DNA of 64,000 bases from Bacillus sp. ISL-41 (GTDB lineage Bacteria; Bacillota; Bacilli; Bacillales; Cytobacillaceae): NCBI RefSeq assembly GCF_018613235.1, contig NZ_JAGGQP010000012.1, positions 52,652 through 116,651 of the forward strand, given 5' to 3'. This document shows, in pieces, positions 27,367-34,989 of this stretch. The notes beneath the pieces were generated by a model. That model saw nothing but the letters and a program-made list of their open reading frames with translations. It searched no databases and was not told the DNA's origin. How positions within the stretch are numbered: the first letter of the stretch is position 1; every line of letters begins with the position of its first letter. The position numbers and the translations under genes were made by a program.

Positions 27367-29148
27367 ATGAATTATGAAGACAACATACCAGTATTTAAAA
27401 TGGAGAGAATCGAAGAGGAAAAGGCGGAAATGCGAAAAAACGTGAAGCAAACGTCACTGGGTTCTGGGGGAACATTATTCCATGATGTTCTTTCAGCCTT
27501 AAACGAAAATGAAAATTCTAAAATGAATCACAATGAGAACGAACTAGAATGGGATATTCCCATCCCATTTAACACGTATGCCCTTCCCGAGTTTGATAGT
27601 GGCATATTCCCTCCAACGATAAAAGAAATGATTGATTCTGTAGCTCATTTCACCCAAACCCCCGTAGACTTAGCGGCTTTTTGCACATTTGGGGTTCTTT
27701 CAACTGCTTTAACGAACAAGTTTATTGTCGCGCCAAAGGAGGGCTGGAAGGAACCGTTAAACACTTTCACAACAGTGTTACTTGAATCTTCTAATCGGAA
27801 ATCTGCTGTATTCAATGCGATGACTGAACCTGTCTATTTGTATGAAAATGATCTTATCGATAAGATGAAATCGGAAGTGGAAAAGAGAAATGCAGAGCGG
27901 GCAGCCTTAGAAAAACGGATTGAGAAACTTCAAAATGATTATGGTAAAACAAACGATCCGGCAATCAAGGAAGAAATCAGAGAAGTGGTGACTGAGCTAG
28001 AAAAAATCCCTACATTACATTTACCATCTTTGTTACTTGATAATGCTACGGAAGAAATCATTGTCGCTAGACTAAAAGAAAATGAGGAAAAAATAGCCAT
28101 CATGTCGTCAGAAGGAGACTTATTTGAAAAACTTAAATTAAAAGGTAAAGACCATGATAATTTAGATGTGTATTTAAAAAGTTATAGCGGCGATCATCTT
28201 CGTGTAGACAGAGTTACTAGGCCCACTGAGAGACTTGATAACCCATTGCTAACGATTTGTATATCAGCTCAACCTACTGTGATTCAAAGTATGCCAGCTA
28301 AAATAAATGATCGTGGATTGATTCCGCGTTTCCTGTTTTCCATACCACAAGATTTTATGGGTTATCGTGATATTTTTGCTTCTCCCGTTCCAAAAGGTAC
28401 AAGGGATCGCTATATGGCATTAATTAAGAAAATGTTGAATTTCTCTACACAGAAACCTATTGCATTAACCTTTGATAAACAAGCGGAAGACATATTTTTA
28501 AAAATGAACGCAAAAGTAGAGGTGAACTTTCGAGAAGGAGGAACATTAAATGACTGTTTAAAGGCATGGGGAGGCAAATTAGTCGGACAACTGGTGAGAA
28601 TTGCAGGGCTTTTACACGTTTCTACTTATGCAGAAACAGCTACATGCGCGGAAGATATCCCAACAACGATTGATATAGAAACGTTGGTCAAAGCCGTTCA
28701 ACTAAAAGATTATTTTATTGCTCATGCGGAAAAAGCGTTTGGCATTATGAACCAAAATCAATTACTCGTTAATGCGGAGTTTTTATTAAAGAAGGTACTT
28801 GAAAAACAAGAACTCATAATTAGCAGACAGGACATCTGGCAATTAACGAGAAGTAGATTTAAGTTAGCAGAGTATTTTAATCGGGTCTTATATGTACTGG
28901 AATCCCGTTCTTATATTCAACGTGTACTCGGTGGGAAACTTGGTAGAAAAGAATTTTTTTACGTAAATCCTTCATTGTTTCAACTAATGAATTTTGACCC
29001 TAATCCACCTAATACAGCGCTACCAATTGAAATTAAAGAGAAAAAAGAAGGGAGACCTAGAAACCTAGCCGTTCCTAATCTCCCTAAAAACAAAACTGAA
29101 AATAAGCCTATAACACATGATACAACATTGCATCAAAAATATAAATAA
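27367..29148 (+). CDS. DUF3987 (YfjI-type) protein, primase/helicase-associated
   Basis: ATG 27367 follows AAAGGAAGG. The product (593 aa) has a leader region of about 80 residues. The DUF3987 region spans about 85-480 (FCTFGVLSTAL, LLESSNRKSAVFNAM, AIMSSEGDLFEKL, GLIPRFLFSIP). The Walker-type loop is degenerate (SSNRKSAV), as is usual for the family. A long coiled coil lies near 160-215. The C-terminal part resembles a winged helix (ISRQDIWQLTRSRFKLAEYF). Such proteins often follow primase domains in prophages and integrated elements, so it probably serves replication of this element. It is intact. Confidence 0.85.
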   Translation: MNYEDNIPVFKMERIEEEKAEMRKNVKQTSLGSGGTLFHDVLSALNENENSKMNHNENELEWDIPIPFNTYALPEFDSGIFPPTIKEMIDSVAHFTQTPVDLAAFCTFGVLSTALTNKFIVAPKEGWKEPLNTFTTVLLESSNRKSAVFNAMTEPVYLYENDLIDKMKSEVEKRNAERAALEKRIEKLQNDYGKTNDPAIKEEIREVVTELEKIPTLHLPSLLLDNATEEIIVARLKENEEKIAIMSSEGDLFEKLKLKGKDHDNLDVYLKSYSGDHLRVDRVTRPTERLDNPLLTICISAQPTVIQSMPAKINDRGLIPRFLFSIPQDFMGYRDIFASPVPKGTRDRYMALIKKMLNFSTQKPIALTFDKQAEDIFLKMNAKVEVNFREGGTLNDCLKAWGGKLVGQLVRIAGLLHVSTYAETATCAEDIPTTIDIETLVKAVQLKDYFIAHAEKAFGIMNQNQLLVNAEFLLKKVLEKQELIISRQDIWQLTRSRFKLAEYFNRVLYVLESRSYIQRVLGGKLGRKEFFYVNPSLFQLMNFDPNPPNTALPIEIKEKKEGRPRNLAVPNLPKNKTENKPITHDTTLHQKYK

Positions 29149-29163
29149 AGTAGTGCAAGAACA

Positions 29164-29583
29164 ATGACCATCACTGAAATTCTATATTATCTTGACCTTC
29201 ACGATATCGACTGTTGGGTAGTGGATGGAGAAGTTTATCTCGACACAAACAATTCTATCCCACTACCAAATATCGATGAAATAAAAAAGAATTTAAAATT
29301 AAGAATACTCAACAACGAGTTTGCTAAAAGCCGTGGCTGGCTGGTTGCTCATTTTGGAGAGGTATACCAATATCAATACAGCTTAAACGGACATCTGTTG
29401 ATCGAACGAAATCCAGATGAAACAGTAGATGTCTACCGTTGTAGATTTGATGTCAGCGGCAAGGCTACACATATAAAAGGGTTAAGTGAAGGCATACCCT
29501 TTTCTGAAGCTTACCAGAAAGCACACGCATTTTTAGACTGGTTTTATTTGAATAAGCCTCAATTAACACGAAGACGGTATTAA
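29164..29583 (+). CDS. Unknown 139-aa protein following the DUF3987 gene
   Basis: The gene starts 15 bases after the DUF3987 stop, so it is in the same operon. The first 50 residues (ILYYLDLHDIDCWVVDGEVYL) have the helix-strand pattern seen in TubC-like docking domains; this is a weak impression. The rest is unrecognised and ends in a basic tail. A TGTCTAGGA/TCCTAGACA hairpin follows at 29588-29612. Confidence 0.6.
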   Translation: MTITEILYYLDLHDIDCWVVDGEVYLDTNNSIPLPNIDEIKKNLKLRILNNEFAKSRGWLVAHFGEVYQYQYSLNGHLLIERNPDETVDVYRCRFDVSGKATHIKGLSEGIPFSEAYQKAHAFLDWFYLNKPQLTRRRY

Positions 29584-29641
29584 AACTTGTCTAGGAAGTT
29601 TTGTCCTAGACAGCTAACACACCATAGGAGGAAATAAAAAA

Positions 29642-30031
29642 ATGATTGAAGAATATATGTTACATCAAATGATTGATAATTCGATTGATTATCGCATGAG
29701 ACAAAAAATTATCGGTTTAAAATATGATGACTTGAGCGGTTTTCAGTCTCACGAATTTTTCGGGAATGATGGAAAGCTACTCAATTATGTGTTGGACAAT
29801 TTAAATTGCTTTCACTCACATTATGAAGTCGATGTAGATGAATTTGAAGAAAACCACTTATTTTATTGGGAAGTCATTGATGATCCCATTATTCCCTATA
29901 TTATCGGCATTACACCTGAATTCTATCGTAAAACAGTCATCCAAAATCAAAAAGGGTACATCACGCTTCACTATTATTGGAATGCAGATGGAATAGAAAG
30001 ATGGTATTTACATTTCTTTCACTTAGAATAA
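29642..30031 (+). CDS. Unknown 129-aa protein
   Basis: ATG 29642 follows AGGAGG. The product is acidic and rich in Tyr and aromatic residues (YIIGITPEFYRKTVI, YITLHYYWNADGIERWYLHF), with no membrane segment. I do not recognise it. It ends at an intrinsic terminator, closing the operon that begins with the DUF3987 gene. Confidence 0.6.
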   Translation: MIEEYMLHQMIDNSIDYRMRQKIIGLKYDDLSGFQSHEFFGNDGKLLNYVLDNLNCFHSHYEVDVDEFEENHLFYWEVIDDPIIPYIIGITPEFYRKTVIQNQKGYITLHYYWNADGIERWYLHFFHLE

Positions 30032-30038
30032 ATAAAAT

Positions 30039-30076
30039 GAAAGGAGCGTGGCGTTACTACAGCCATGCTCCTTTTT
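30039..30076 (+). terminator. Intrinsic terminator of the DUF3987 operon
   Basis: The stem GGAGCGTGGC/GCCATGCTCC is followed by TTTTTT. Confidence 0.85.
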
Positions 30077-30089
30077 TACATTGTTAGAT

Positions 30090-30323
30090 CTATTCCCACT
30101 TCTGAATACTCATCATTTGTCCTTGTGGTAAAATAAATCGGTCATTTTCATCAAACTTTAAAGTCCCCACCGATTGAAACGTATACAACGTCTCTCCTGC
30201 TTTGATCGATTCTTGAAAACGAACCTTTGCGATTGCGTGCGCTTCTTCTAATGACAACGCATCAATCACTGCTATTTTCTCATCTCTTTCACCTGTAGAA
30301 CGAACAACATCATACTGTTGCAT
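30090..30323 (-). CDS. Unknown 77-aa protein
   Basis: ATG 30323 follows GGAGGG; a longer start at 30368 lacks a site. The product (MQQYDVVRSTGERDEKIAVI and onward) has a regular alpha/beta pattern, with LSLEEAHAIAKVRFQESI as its main helix. Genes of this kind are common in phage-like elements. Its function is unknown. Confidence 0.55.
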   Translation of the reverse strand: MQQYDVVRSTGERDEKIAVIDALSLEEAHAIAKVRFQESIKAGETLYTFQSVGTLKFDENDRFILPQGQMMSIQKWE

Positions 30324-30603
30324 TAAAATCCCTCCATATTGTTTTAATATAAAAAAACACCGAAACAAATGTCAGCAATAGTTTCGCCAAACATCCATAC
30401 CGATGATTTTTACAAAAATACTTCGCCCAAAAGGCAGTTAGATTAATAATTTTTAAAAGAAAGTTTAAAAAAAGATCTTATACTATTATTCTACCTTCAA
30501 CATCCCTCTTTTTTAACCAAGTTTACAATCGAAGGCTTTTTATTTTTTCCTTGAGCCGTTATGATGAAATAAGATAGGTATTCATGGAAAGGAGAAGTAC
30601 TGG
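30324..30603. other. Intergenic stretch without a supported gene
   Basis: The stretch is AT-rich with many A and T runs. It ends in a possible ribosome site (GAAAGGAGAAG) for the pseudogene at 30604. Confidence 0.35.
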
Positions 30604-30876
30604 ATGAAGCTGTTACTCTGTTTGCAATATCACGATATCTTTAACCTTGCCTTAGAAGAAAAGGCATGTGGATGCGGATGAACAAGAGGCAAATATATGG
30701 ACCAATTACATGCAACCTATTCTGGTGAACATGCCATTCCTTTAGGCTTTACTAACACATCGCTCATTATAGCCATTCAAAAATCAACCTGCAGACGGTT
30801 TAGGAGAGTTATTCACCGCTTTTGTCATTCCAAAAGAATGTGCAACCTTGTGAAGCTAGATGAAGATTTAGATTGA
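30604..30876 (+). pseudogene. Broken phage-type small gene
   Basis: ATG 30604 follows AAAGGAGA and opens a frame with CxxC-type residues (ALEEKACGCG). A TGA at 30679 interrupts it, and the same frame continues (TRGKYMDQLHATYSGEHAI). A frameshift near 30790 moves it to ADGLGELFTAFVIPKECATL. The joined product resembles a family of about 90 residues common in phages, of unknown function. Confidence 0.6.
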
Positions 30877-30914
30877 TATCATTTGAAGTAAAAGAGAAAG
30901 ATGAGGTTAAATAA

Positions 30915-31124
30915 GTGGACTTCAACAAACTAATGCTATACGCCAATATTCTAGGAATCTGCCTACCAGTAGCCTTAACATACGTGATGATTGCCAATCT
31001 AATTGCTGGACTACCCATATATCCATATACAATTGTAGGTTTGGCTTTTGGTTATGCAGTCATGATTAAACGAAATGTGTTGTTTCACGAATTATGGAAT
31101 AAATGGTTCAAGAAGGATAAATAA
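30915..31124 (+). CDS. Small membrane protein, 69 aa
   Basis: The frame starts at GTG 30915 behind GAGGT. Two hydrophobic segments (residues 7-31 and 36-52) are followed by a charged tail (LWNKWFKKDK). I do not recognise the family. It sits between degraded element genes and is followed by a terminator-like hairpin. Confidence 0.5.
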   Translation: MDFNKLMLYANILGICLPVALTYVMIANLIAGLPIYPYTIVGLAFGYAVMIKRNVLFHELWNKWFKKDK

Positions 31125-31166
31125 TAGCCCTAGTTTCATCTTCAAAATCGGAACAAGGGCTACATT
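31125..31166 (+). terminator. Probable terminator of the small membrane gene
   Basis: TAGCCCT and AGGGCTA pair across a 27-base loop and are followed by CATTTTTTG. Confidence 0.55.
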
Positions 31167-31196
31167 TTTTGAAATCCTAAAACATTTTCAATAAAT

Positions 31197-31700
31197 CTAT
31201 TCATAATCATCAGCACGAATCTTTTTGTACTCTGCAAATTCCTTCTGCAACTTTTCTAAAGAAGTTCCTTCCAACAATTCTGCTTTAATGTTCTCAATGT
31301 AAGTAGGTGATACTGCTAGTGCTTCAGCAATTTCATCAACTGTTTTATTTAAAAGGATTAATTTACTTACCGCTATAATATTATCTACCATCTCATTTTG
31401 GCGATTATCATTTTTATTTTTCTCCGTTACTTCTTTATGCACTTTCTCCATTTCAACTATCGACTCTAAAAATGATTCCCATTCGGTATCTTCGAGATAG
31501 AAAAAATCAAGGTAACTGGAATCCACTTCCTTACCCCAAAAGTCCTGTTCCTTCATTTTTCTTTTTCCGTATCCTTCGTTTTGTACTGTGTACATATGTT
31601 GCAAATTTGAAATAAGCTGGTTAAATCGAACGTCGGGTTGTTGCAGCCAGACGGTGTCGAGCAATGACAAGATCCTTTGAATGCGGGCTTTTTCTCTCAT
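31197..31700 (-). CDS. Unknown 167-aa protein, N-terminus like a phage-common small domain
   Basis: ATG 31700 follows GAGGAA. Residues 1-37 (EKARIQRILSLLDTVW ... PDVRFNQLISNL) match a short pattern often seen in phage and element proteins, similar to DUF1040-type sequences. The C-terminal 70 residues include a helix-turn-helix (TVDEIAEALAVSPTYIENI). It may be a regulator. It follows a 56-aa gene by about 50 bases on the same strand. Confidence 0.6.
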   Translation of the reverse strand: MREKARIQRILSLLDTVWLQQPDVRFNQLISNLQHMYTVQNEGYGKRKMKEQDFWGKEVDSSYLDFFYLEDTEWESFLESIVEMEKVHKEVTEKNKNDNRQNEMVDNIIAVSKLILLNKTVDEIAEALAVSPTYIENIKAELLEGTSLEKLQKEFAEYKKIRADDYE

Positions 31701-31751
31701 GTTTAGTTCCTCGTCTCTTTTTTTTGATTATTATAGCAAAGAAAAAAGGAA

Positions 31752-31922
31752 CTAAGCATGAGAGCCTATATTCCTTTCTAACTCTTCCCCTGAATGATAA
31801 TGTTTGCCTTGATCAATCTTACCTGTATAGTCTACATCATCAACTGTTATTGATATCACCTGAAATGTACCCGAAGCTCCAATACGTTCAGCTGTCTCAT
31901 AATCTGCCTGAATCAAAATCAC
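31752..31922 (-). CDS. Unknown 56-aa protein
   Basis: GTG 31922 follows TAGGAGGT at good spacing. The peptide (MILIQADYETAERIGASGTF and onward) is acidic and ends ERNIGSHA. The strong ribosome site and regular codon pattern support a gene. The family is unknown. IS copy B was inserted about 50 bases upstream of it. Confidence 0.5.
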   Translation of the reverse strand: MILIQADYETAERIGASGTFQVISITVDDVDYTGKIDQGKHYHSGEELERNIGSHA

Positions 31923-31973
31923 CAAAAGATACCTCCTAATTCATTCTAACTTCACATTCATCATAACCAATCA

Positions 31974-33690
31974 ATCAACAATTAGCCACTATTAGTTATA
32001 GAAAAACCCCAAATCGCTTGCCAATACATTCCATCTCCTATAACTTATTTACTAGTTTCATAAATTAGTAGATGGAGATGGTATAAATGGCATTATCACG
32101 TACAAAAGAATCACAAATTCTTGATCTTATTCTGGCAGGTCACTCTCAGCGATTTATTGCAGCAAAAGTAGAGGTTTGTTTAGCTACTGTTAATCATCGT
32201 GTACAGTTATTCAAAGAAATAGGTTCTACAAAACTTACTTCATCTAAACGTAAGTCTAGGTATCCGCCAATTGAAGAAACGATTAGACAGCGCATTCGCT
32301 ATTACCTAGCAGTTGAAACAAAAAGGAATCGATTTACAGTCGAACAAGTACATGAAAAATTGATAGACGATGGATTTTCTATTACAAAATCAAAAACAAA
32401 GGAATGGCTACGTCAAGAAAGGAATCGTTTAAAGGAGAGCTATCTTGATATTTTTCATGAACCGGGACAAATGGTGCAGTTTGATTGGGGAACAAAGAAA
32501 ATAAAAATTAATGGCAAGAACCGTACCGTATGCTTTGGAGTCTTTGCATTTCCATATAGCAATTACCGCTATGTGTATGTCACAGAAAAAATGGATGGCC
32601 GTTCCTTTGTAAAAGCATTTATTGACTTTACCAAACACATCGGTGGAGTCCATCCTATTCTTCTAATTGATAATATGAAAATTGCAGCTCGTCATAAAAA
32701 ATATTGTGATCAACAAACGCAACTGACATCATTGTTTCAAAAACTTGAACAACATTACAATATAGAAGTTCGACTTTGCACCCCTTATCGGCCAAATCAA
32801 AAGGGAACAGTAGAGAATGCAGTCAAAACTTTAAAAACACACTTATTTGCTTATCAAGCAGATTTTGCGTCTCTTAATGAATTACAAGAAGAAATACATA
32901 AAGTCTTCAATCACTTAAATGCAAAGAAACATCATGAAAAAAATGATACGATTATCAATTTACTTAAACACGAAAATCGGTATAAATTTCCTGTTCCAAA
33001 GAAACATATGGCTTTTTTCCAAGAAGAAATAAAAAGTGTAAGGAATAATAGTCTGGTTGCATTTGATGGTAACTACTACTCCGCTCCAGAGGAATACAAA
33101 GGTGAGAAAATTATCGTCCGATACACAGATCGAACAATCAGACTTGTTACGTTAGATGGAAACCAAGTCTTAGCTAAATATACACGATGCTATGGGAAGA
33201 ACCAGAAAAAATATCGTGTATGGAATATATTGAATAAGTTGCAACATAAATCAGACGGTTTTGACCAATCAAGAGAAAAAAGGCAATTGCCAAAATGGCT
33301 AAAGCATCTATACGAAAAAGGGTTCAACAATAAAGTTGATGAGTTCTTTTTCTTTTTAGAGTTAATCCAAAACTTGAAAAAGAATACGGTCAAGCGAATG
33401 CTAAACTGGCATCACGCATTTAAGAAAACCTTGACGGTTGATTCGGCACTTGAATTCGTTTCTAGGTACTAACAATCACTCATCTGTTCCTTGACAAAAT
33501 AATTGTGCTTTTAAAAAATCGCAATTTTCTTCTCGCAACCCTTTTTTTATCCTTTTGTATTTTCTAATTATTCAGTCATAATACAGTAAGAAAAAAGACG
33601 AGAACAGTCATTTTTTTGACCATCCCCGCCTAGTTTTGTTCTATTTTTAATTGTCCATGTGTTCTGGTTTGGAAAAACCTTATCCACCTC
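31974..33690 (+). mobile_element. IS21-like single-gene insertion element, copy B
   Basis: The left end (CAACAATTAGCCACTA) is nearly identical to copy A. The right flank holds the same TGTTCTATTTTTAATTGTCCA-type motif seen after copies A and C. Boundaries are estimates from that comparison. Confidence 0.65.
32087..33472 (+). CDS. IS21-like (IstA-type) DDE transposase, copy B
   Basis: The intact 461-residue protein is similar to copy A along its length and has the same DDE residues (QFDWGTK, LLIDNMK, GTVENAVK). It differs at many scattered positions (for example AGHSQRFIAAKVEV). The 110 bases before the ATG are almost the same as in copy A, including GGAGATGGTATAA before the start. No IstB gene follows. 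Copies A and B are intact and may both be active or recently so. Confidence 0.85.
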   Translation: MALSRTKESQILDLILAGHSQRFIAAKVEVCLATVNHRVQLFKEIGSTKLTSSKRKSRYPPIEETIRQRIRYYLAVETKRNRFTVEQVHEKLIDDGFSITKSKTKEWLRQERNRLKESYLDIFHEPGQMVQFDWGTKKIKINGKNRTVCFGVFAFPYSNYRYVYVTEKMDGRSFVKAFIDFTKHIGGVHPILLIDNMKIAARHKKYCDQQTQLTSLFQKLEQHYNIEVRLCTPYRPNQKGTVENAVKTLKTHLFAYQADFASLNELQEEIHKVFNHLNAKKHHEKNDTIINLLKHENRYKFPVPKKHMAFFQEEIKSVRNNSLVAFDGNYYSAPEEYKGEKIIVRYTDRTIRLVTLDGNQVLAKYTRCYGKNQKKYRVWNILNKLQHKSDGFDQSREKRQLPKWLKHLYEKGFNNKVDEFFFFLELIQNLKKNTVKRMLNWHHAFKKTLTVDSALEFVSRY

Positions 33691-33692
33691 CC

Positions 33693-33794
33693 TTAATTAT
33701 CATCTTTTACTTCTTTTTTATATTTAATCACAATTCCATTTTCAAACACAATGTACGTGTCACTAAATGAATCTAGTTTACATTGTAAATTCAA
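33693..33794 (-). pseudogene. Possible 3' gene fragment
   Basis: A 33-codon frame with protein-like sequence (LDSFSDTYIVFENGIVIKYK) ends in TAA at 33693, directly beside IS copy B. It lacks a ribosome site, so it is probably the tail of a gene cut by the insertion. Confidence 0.3.
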
Positions 33795-33940
33795 TGTTAT
33801 AATTATAATGACAAAGATATTCTTCCTACTTCGGAACAGAGTCGAGTCGGCTTTGCATTAGGAATATCCTATATGGTTCCCTGAATCATATAGAGCGTTA
33901 CATTTGATTATTGCTACAGTCCAATTGCATGATCAATGAA

Positions 33941-33971
33941 GAAAGCTCCTCTGATCAGGGAGCTTTTTTTA
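33941..33971. terminator. Intrinsic terminator
   Basis: AAGCTCC and GGGAGCTT pair around TCTGATCA, followed by TTTTTT on the plus strand. No intact plus-strand gene precedes it, so it may be a leftover. Confidence 0.7.
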
Positions 33972-34039
33972 TGAAACTTTTCATGTACGGAATAATTACT
34001 CAAAAAGAGATCCAAGCATTACTTGAATCCCTTTTGATT

Positions 34040-34390
34040 CTATTCGTCTATAATCTTCACTTTTTTCGCACTCACTTTAGGAGGTAAAGATTCTTGCGCT
34101 GGGCCAGAGTATATGACCTCAACTTTTTTCCCAACCTCGACCTGTTCATATGTTTTTTTATCGATATAAAAATTCATACCATTATTATCTATGGAAGCAA
34201 GGTCTATTAATTCATCTATTGATTTGTTTTTTAATTCACTACTATTTATATTCTTTATAACTAGCATAATATGGCCATTTTCATTTAATTGCTTTTTAGA
34301 AACAACAGTCCCAGTAAAGGTATACTTCTCCGAACAAGCAACTAATAATATACAGCAAAAAATTGTTAAAATAAAGAGCCTCCTGTTCAT
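34040..34390 (-). CDS. Lipoprotein resembling DUF3221
   Basis: ATG 34390 follows CGGAGGTG. The 116-residue product has a lipobox (LLVACSEK, Cys about residue 19) and a small beta domain (TGTVVSKKQLNENGHIMLVI ... VEVIYSGPAQESLP). This fits the DUF3221/YobA-like group of Bacillus lipoproteins of unknown function. A frameshifted relative lies at 59.2-59.5 kb. It follows a short secreted-peptide-like fragment by 22 bases and could have been its operon partner. Confidence 0.7.
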   Translation of the reverse strand: MNRRLFILTIFCCILLVACSEKYTFTGTVVSKKQLNENGHIMLVIKNINSSELKNKSIDELIDLASIDNNGMNFYIDKKTYEQVEVGKKVEVIYSGPAQESLPPKVSAKKVKIIDE

Positions 34391-34411
34391 CTAACACCTC
34401 CGAAAACGTTA

Positions 34412-34552
34412 TTAATTTGAAACTTTAATGTCTGTAGAACCGGTATAAATAGTAAATCGTGATGTTGATGAGGAATATTTATCGGTAATATCCCAAATCC
34501 TTGTGAAAAATCCATAGGTCCAATCTCCACCCGTTGGGTTTTCTCCCCCCAT
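34412..34552 (-). pseudogene. Fragment of a secreted peptide, possibly lactococcin-972-like
   Basis: The frame from 34552 to 34412 encodes 46 residues with a Gly-Gly-x-Trp-x-Tyr-Gly motif (TGGDWTYGFFT), then a Ser/Thr-rich stretch (DKYSSSTSRFTIYTGS). The motif recalls the N-terminus of lactococcin 972-type bacteriocins. There is no signal peptide, because the frame begins at the junction with the sortase fragment. It lies just before a lipoprotein gene with a good ribosome site. Family assignment is tentative. Confidence 0.35.
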
Positions 34553-34578
34553 AAGTAGTTTGTGCTAATATAGATAAT

Positions 34579-34809
34579 GATACAGTTTTCCGCCAGCTTG
34601 GCAATGTTGGCTAGGATGATTTGCTCGTTGTCTCGACAGATGCAGGAGAATTCACGTACAAGGTAAGAAAAGTAAGCATTGTTGATGTTGATGACAGAAC
34701 AGTGATCGTTCCTAAACCTCACGCCATACTAACCGTCACCACCTGGTATCTCTTTGATTTCATTGGCGATGCACCCGAGCGATATATCCTTGTTGCAGAT
34801 TTAATTGAA
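34579..34809 (+). pseudogene. 3' fragment of a class D sortase gene, catalytic Cys changed to Trp
   Basis: The sequence matches the 3' part of the sortase at 4.03-4.66 kb from DTVFRQL to the stop region, with many silent changes. A TAG lies early in it (GTTGGCTAGGAT where the intact gene has GGCAAGGGG). The catalytic motif reads TTWYLF instead of TTCYPF. The original stop is lost, so the frame runs into the adjacent repeat. It was probably duplicated together with its downstream repeat. Confidence 0.88.
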
Positions 34810-34810
34810 G

Positions 34811-34887
34811 AACGAGCAGGGGTTCTCCTGCTCGTTTTTTTGTGTCGGCCCGGTGAGAAGTGATCACAAGAACCGTCCTCATGTCCC
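34811..34887. repeat. GGGACGGTTCT dispersed repeat, inverted pair, left arm shortened
   Basis: ACGAGCAGG and CCTGCTCGT form a perfect 9-bp stem around GGTTCT, followed by TTTTTTT: a complete terminator-like unit. The right arm AGAACCGTCC follows after the GTGAGAAGTGA spacer. Confidence 0.8.
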
Positions 34888-34989
34888 AATTCTCATTTAA
34901 TTCTTTTTACTAGTAAATTTATTAAGGGTAAAAGGATGCATCGACAAAATCTCCCAAAGCACTTGCTAATACCTACCATTTCATCTACA

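Noticed and set aside
34387..34722. 111-codon minus-strand frame over the sortase fragment
   Set aside because: It reads antisense through the sortase remnant, and another frame of the same strand gives a more protein-like fragment.
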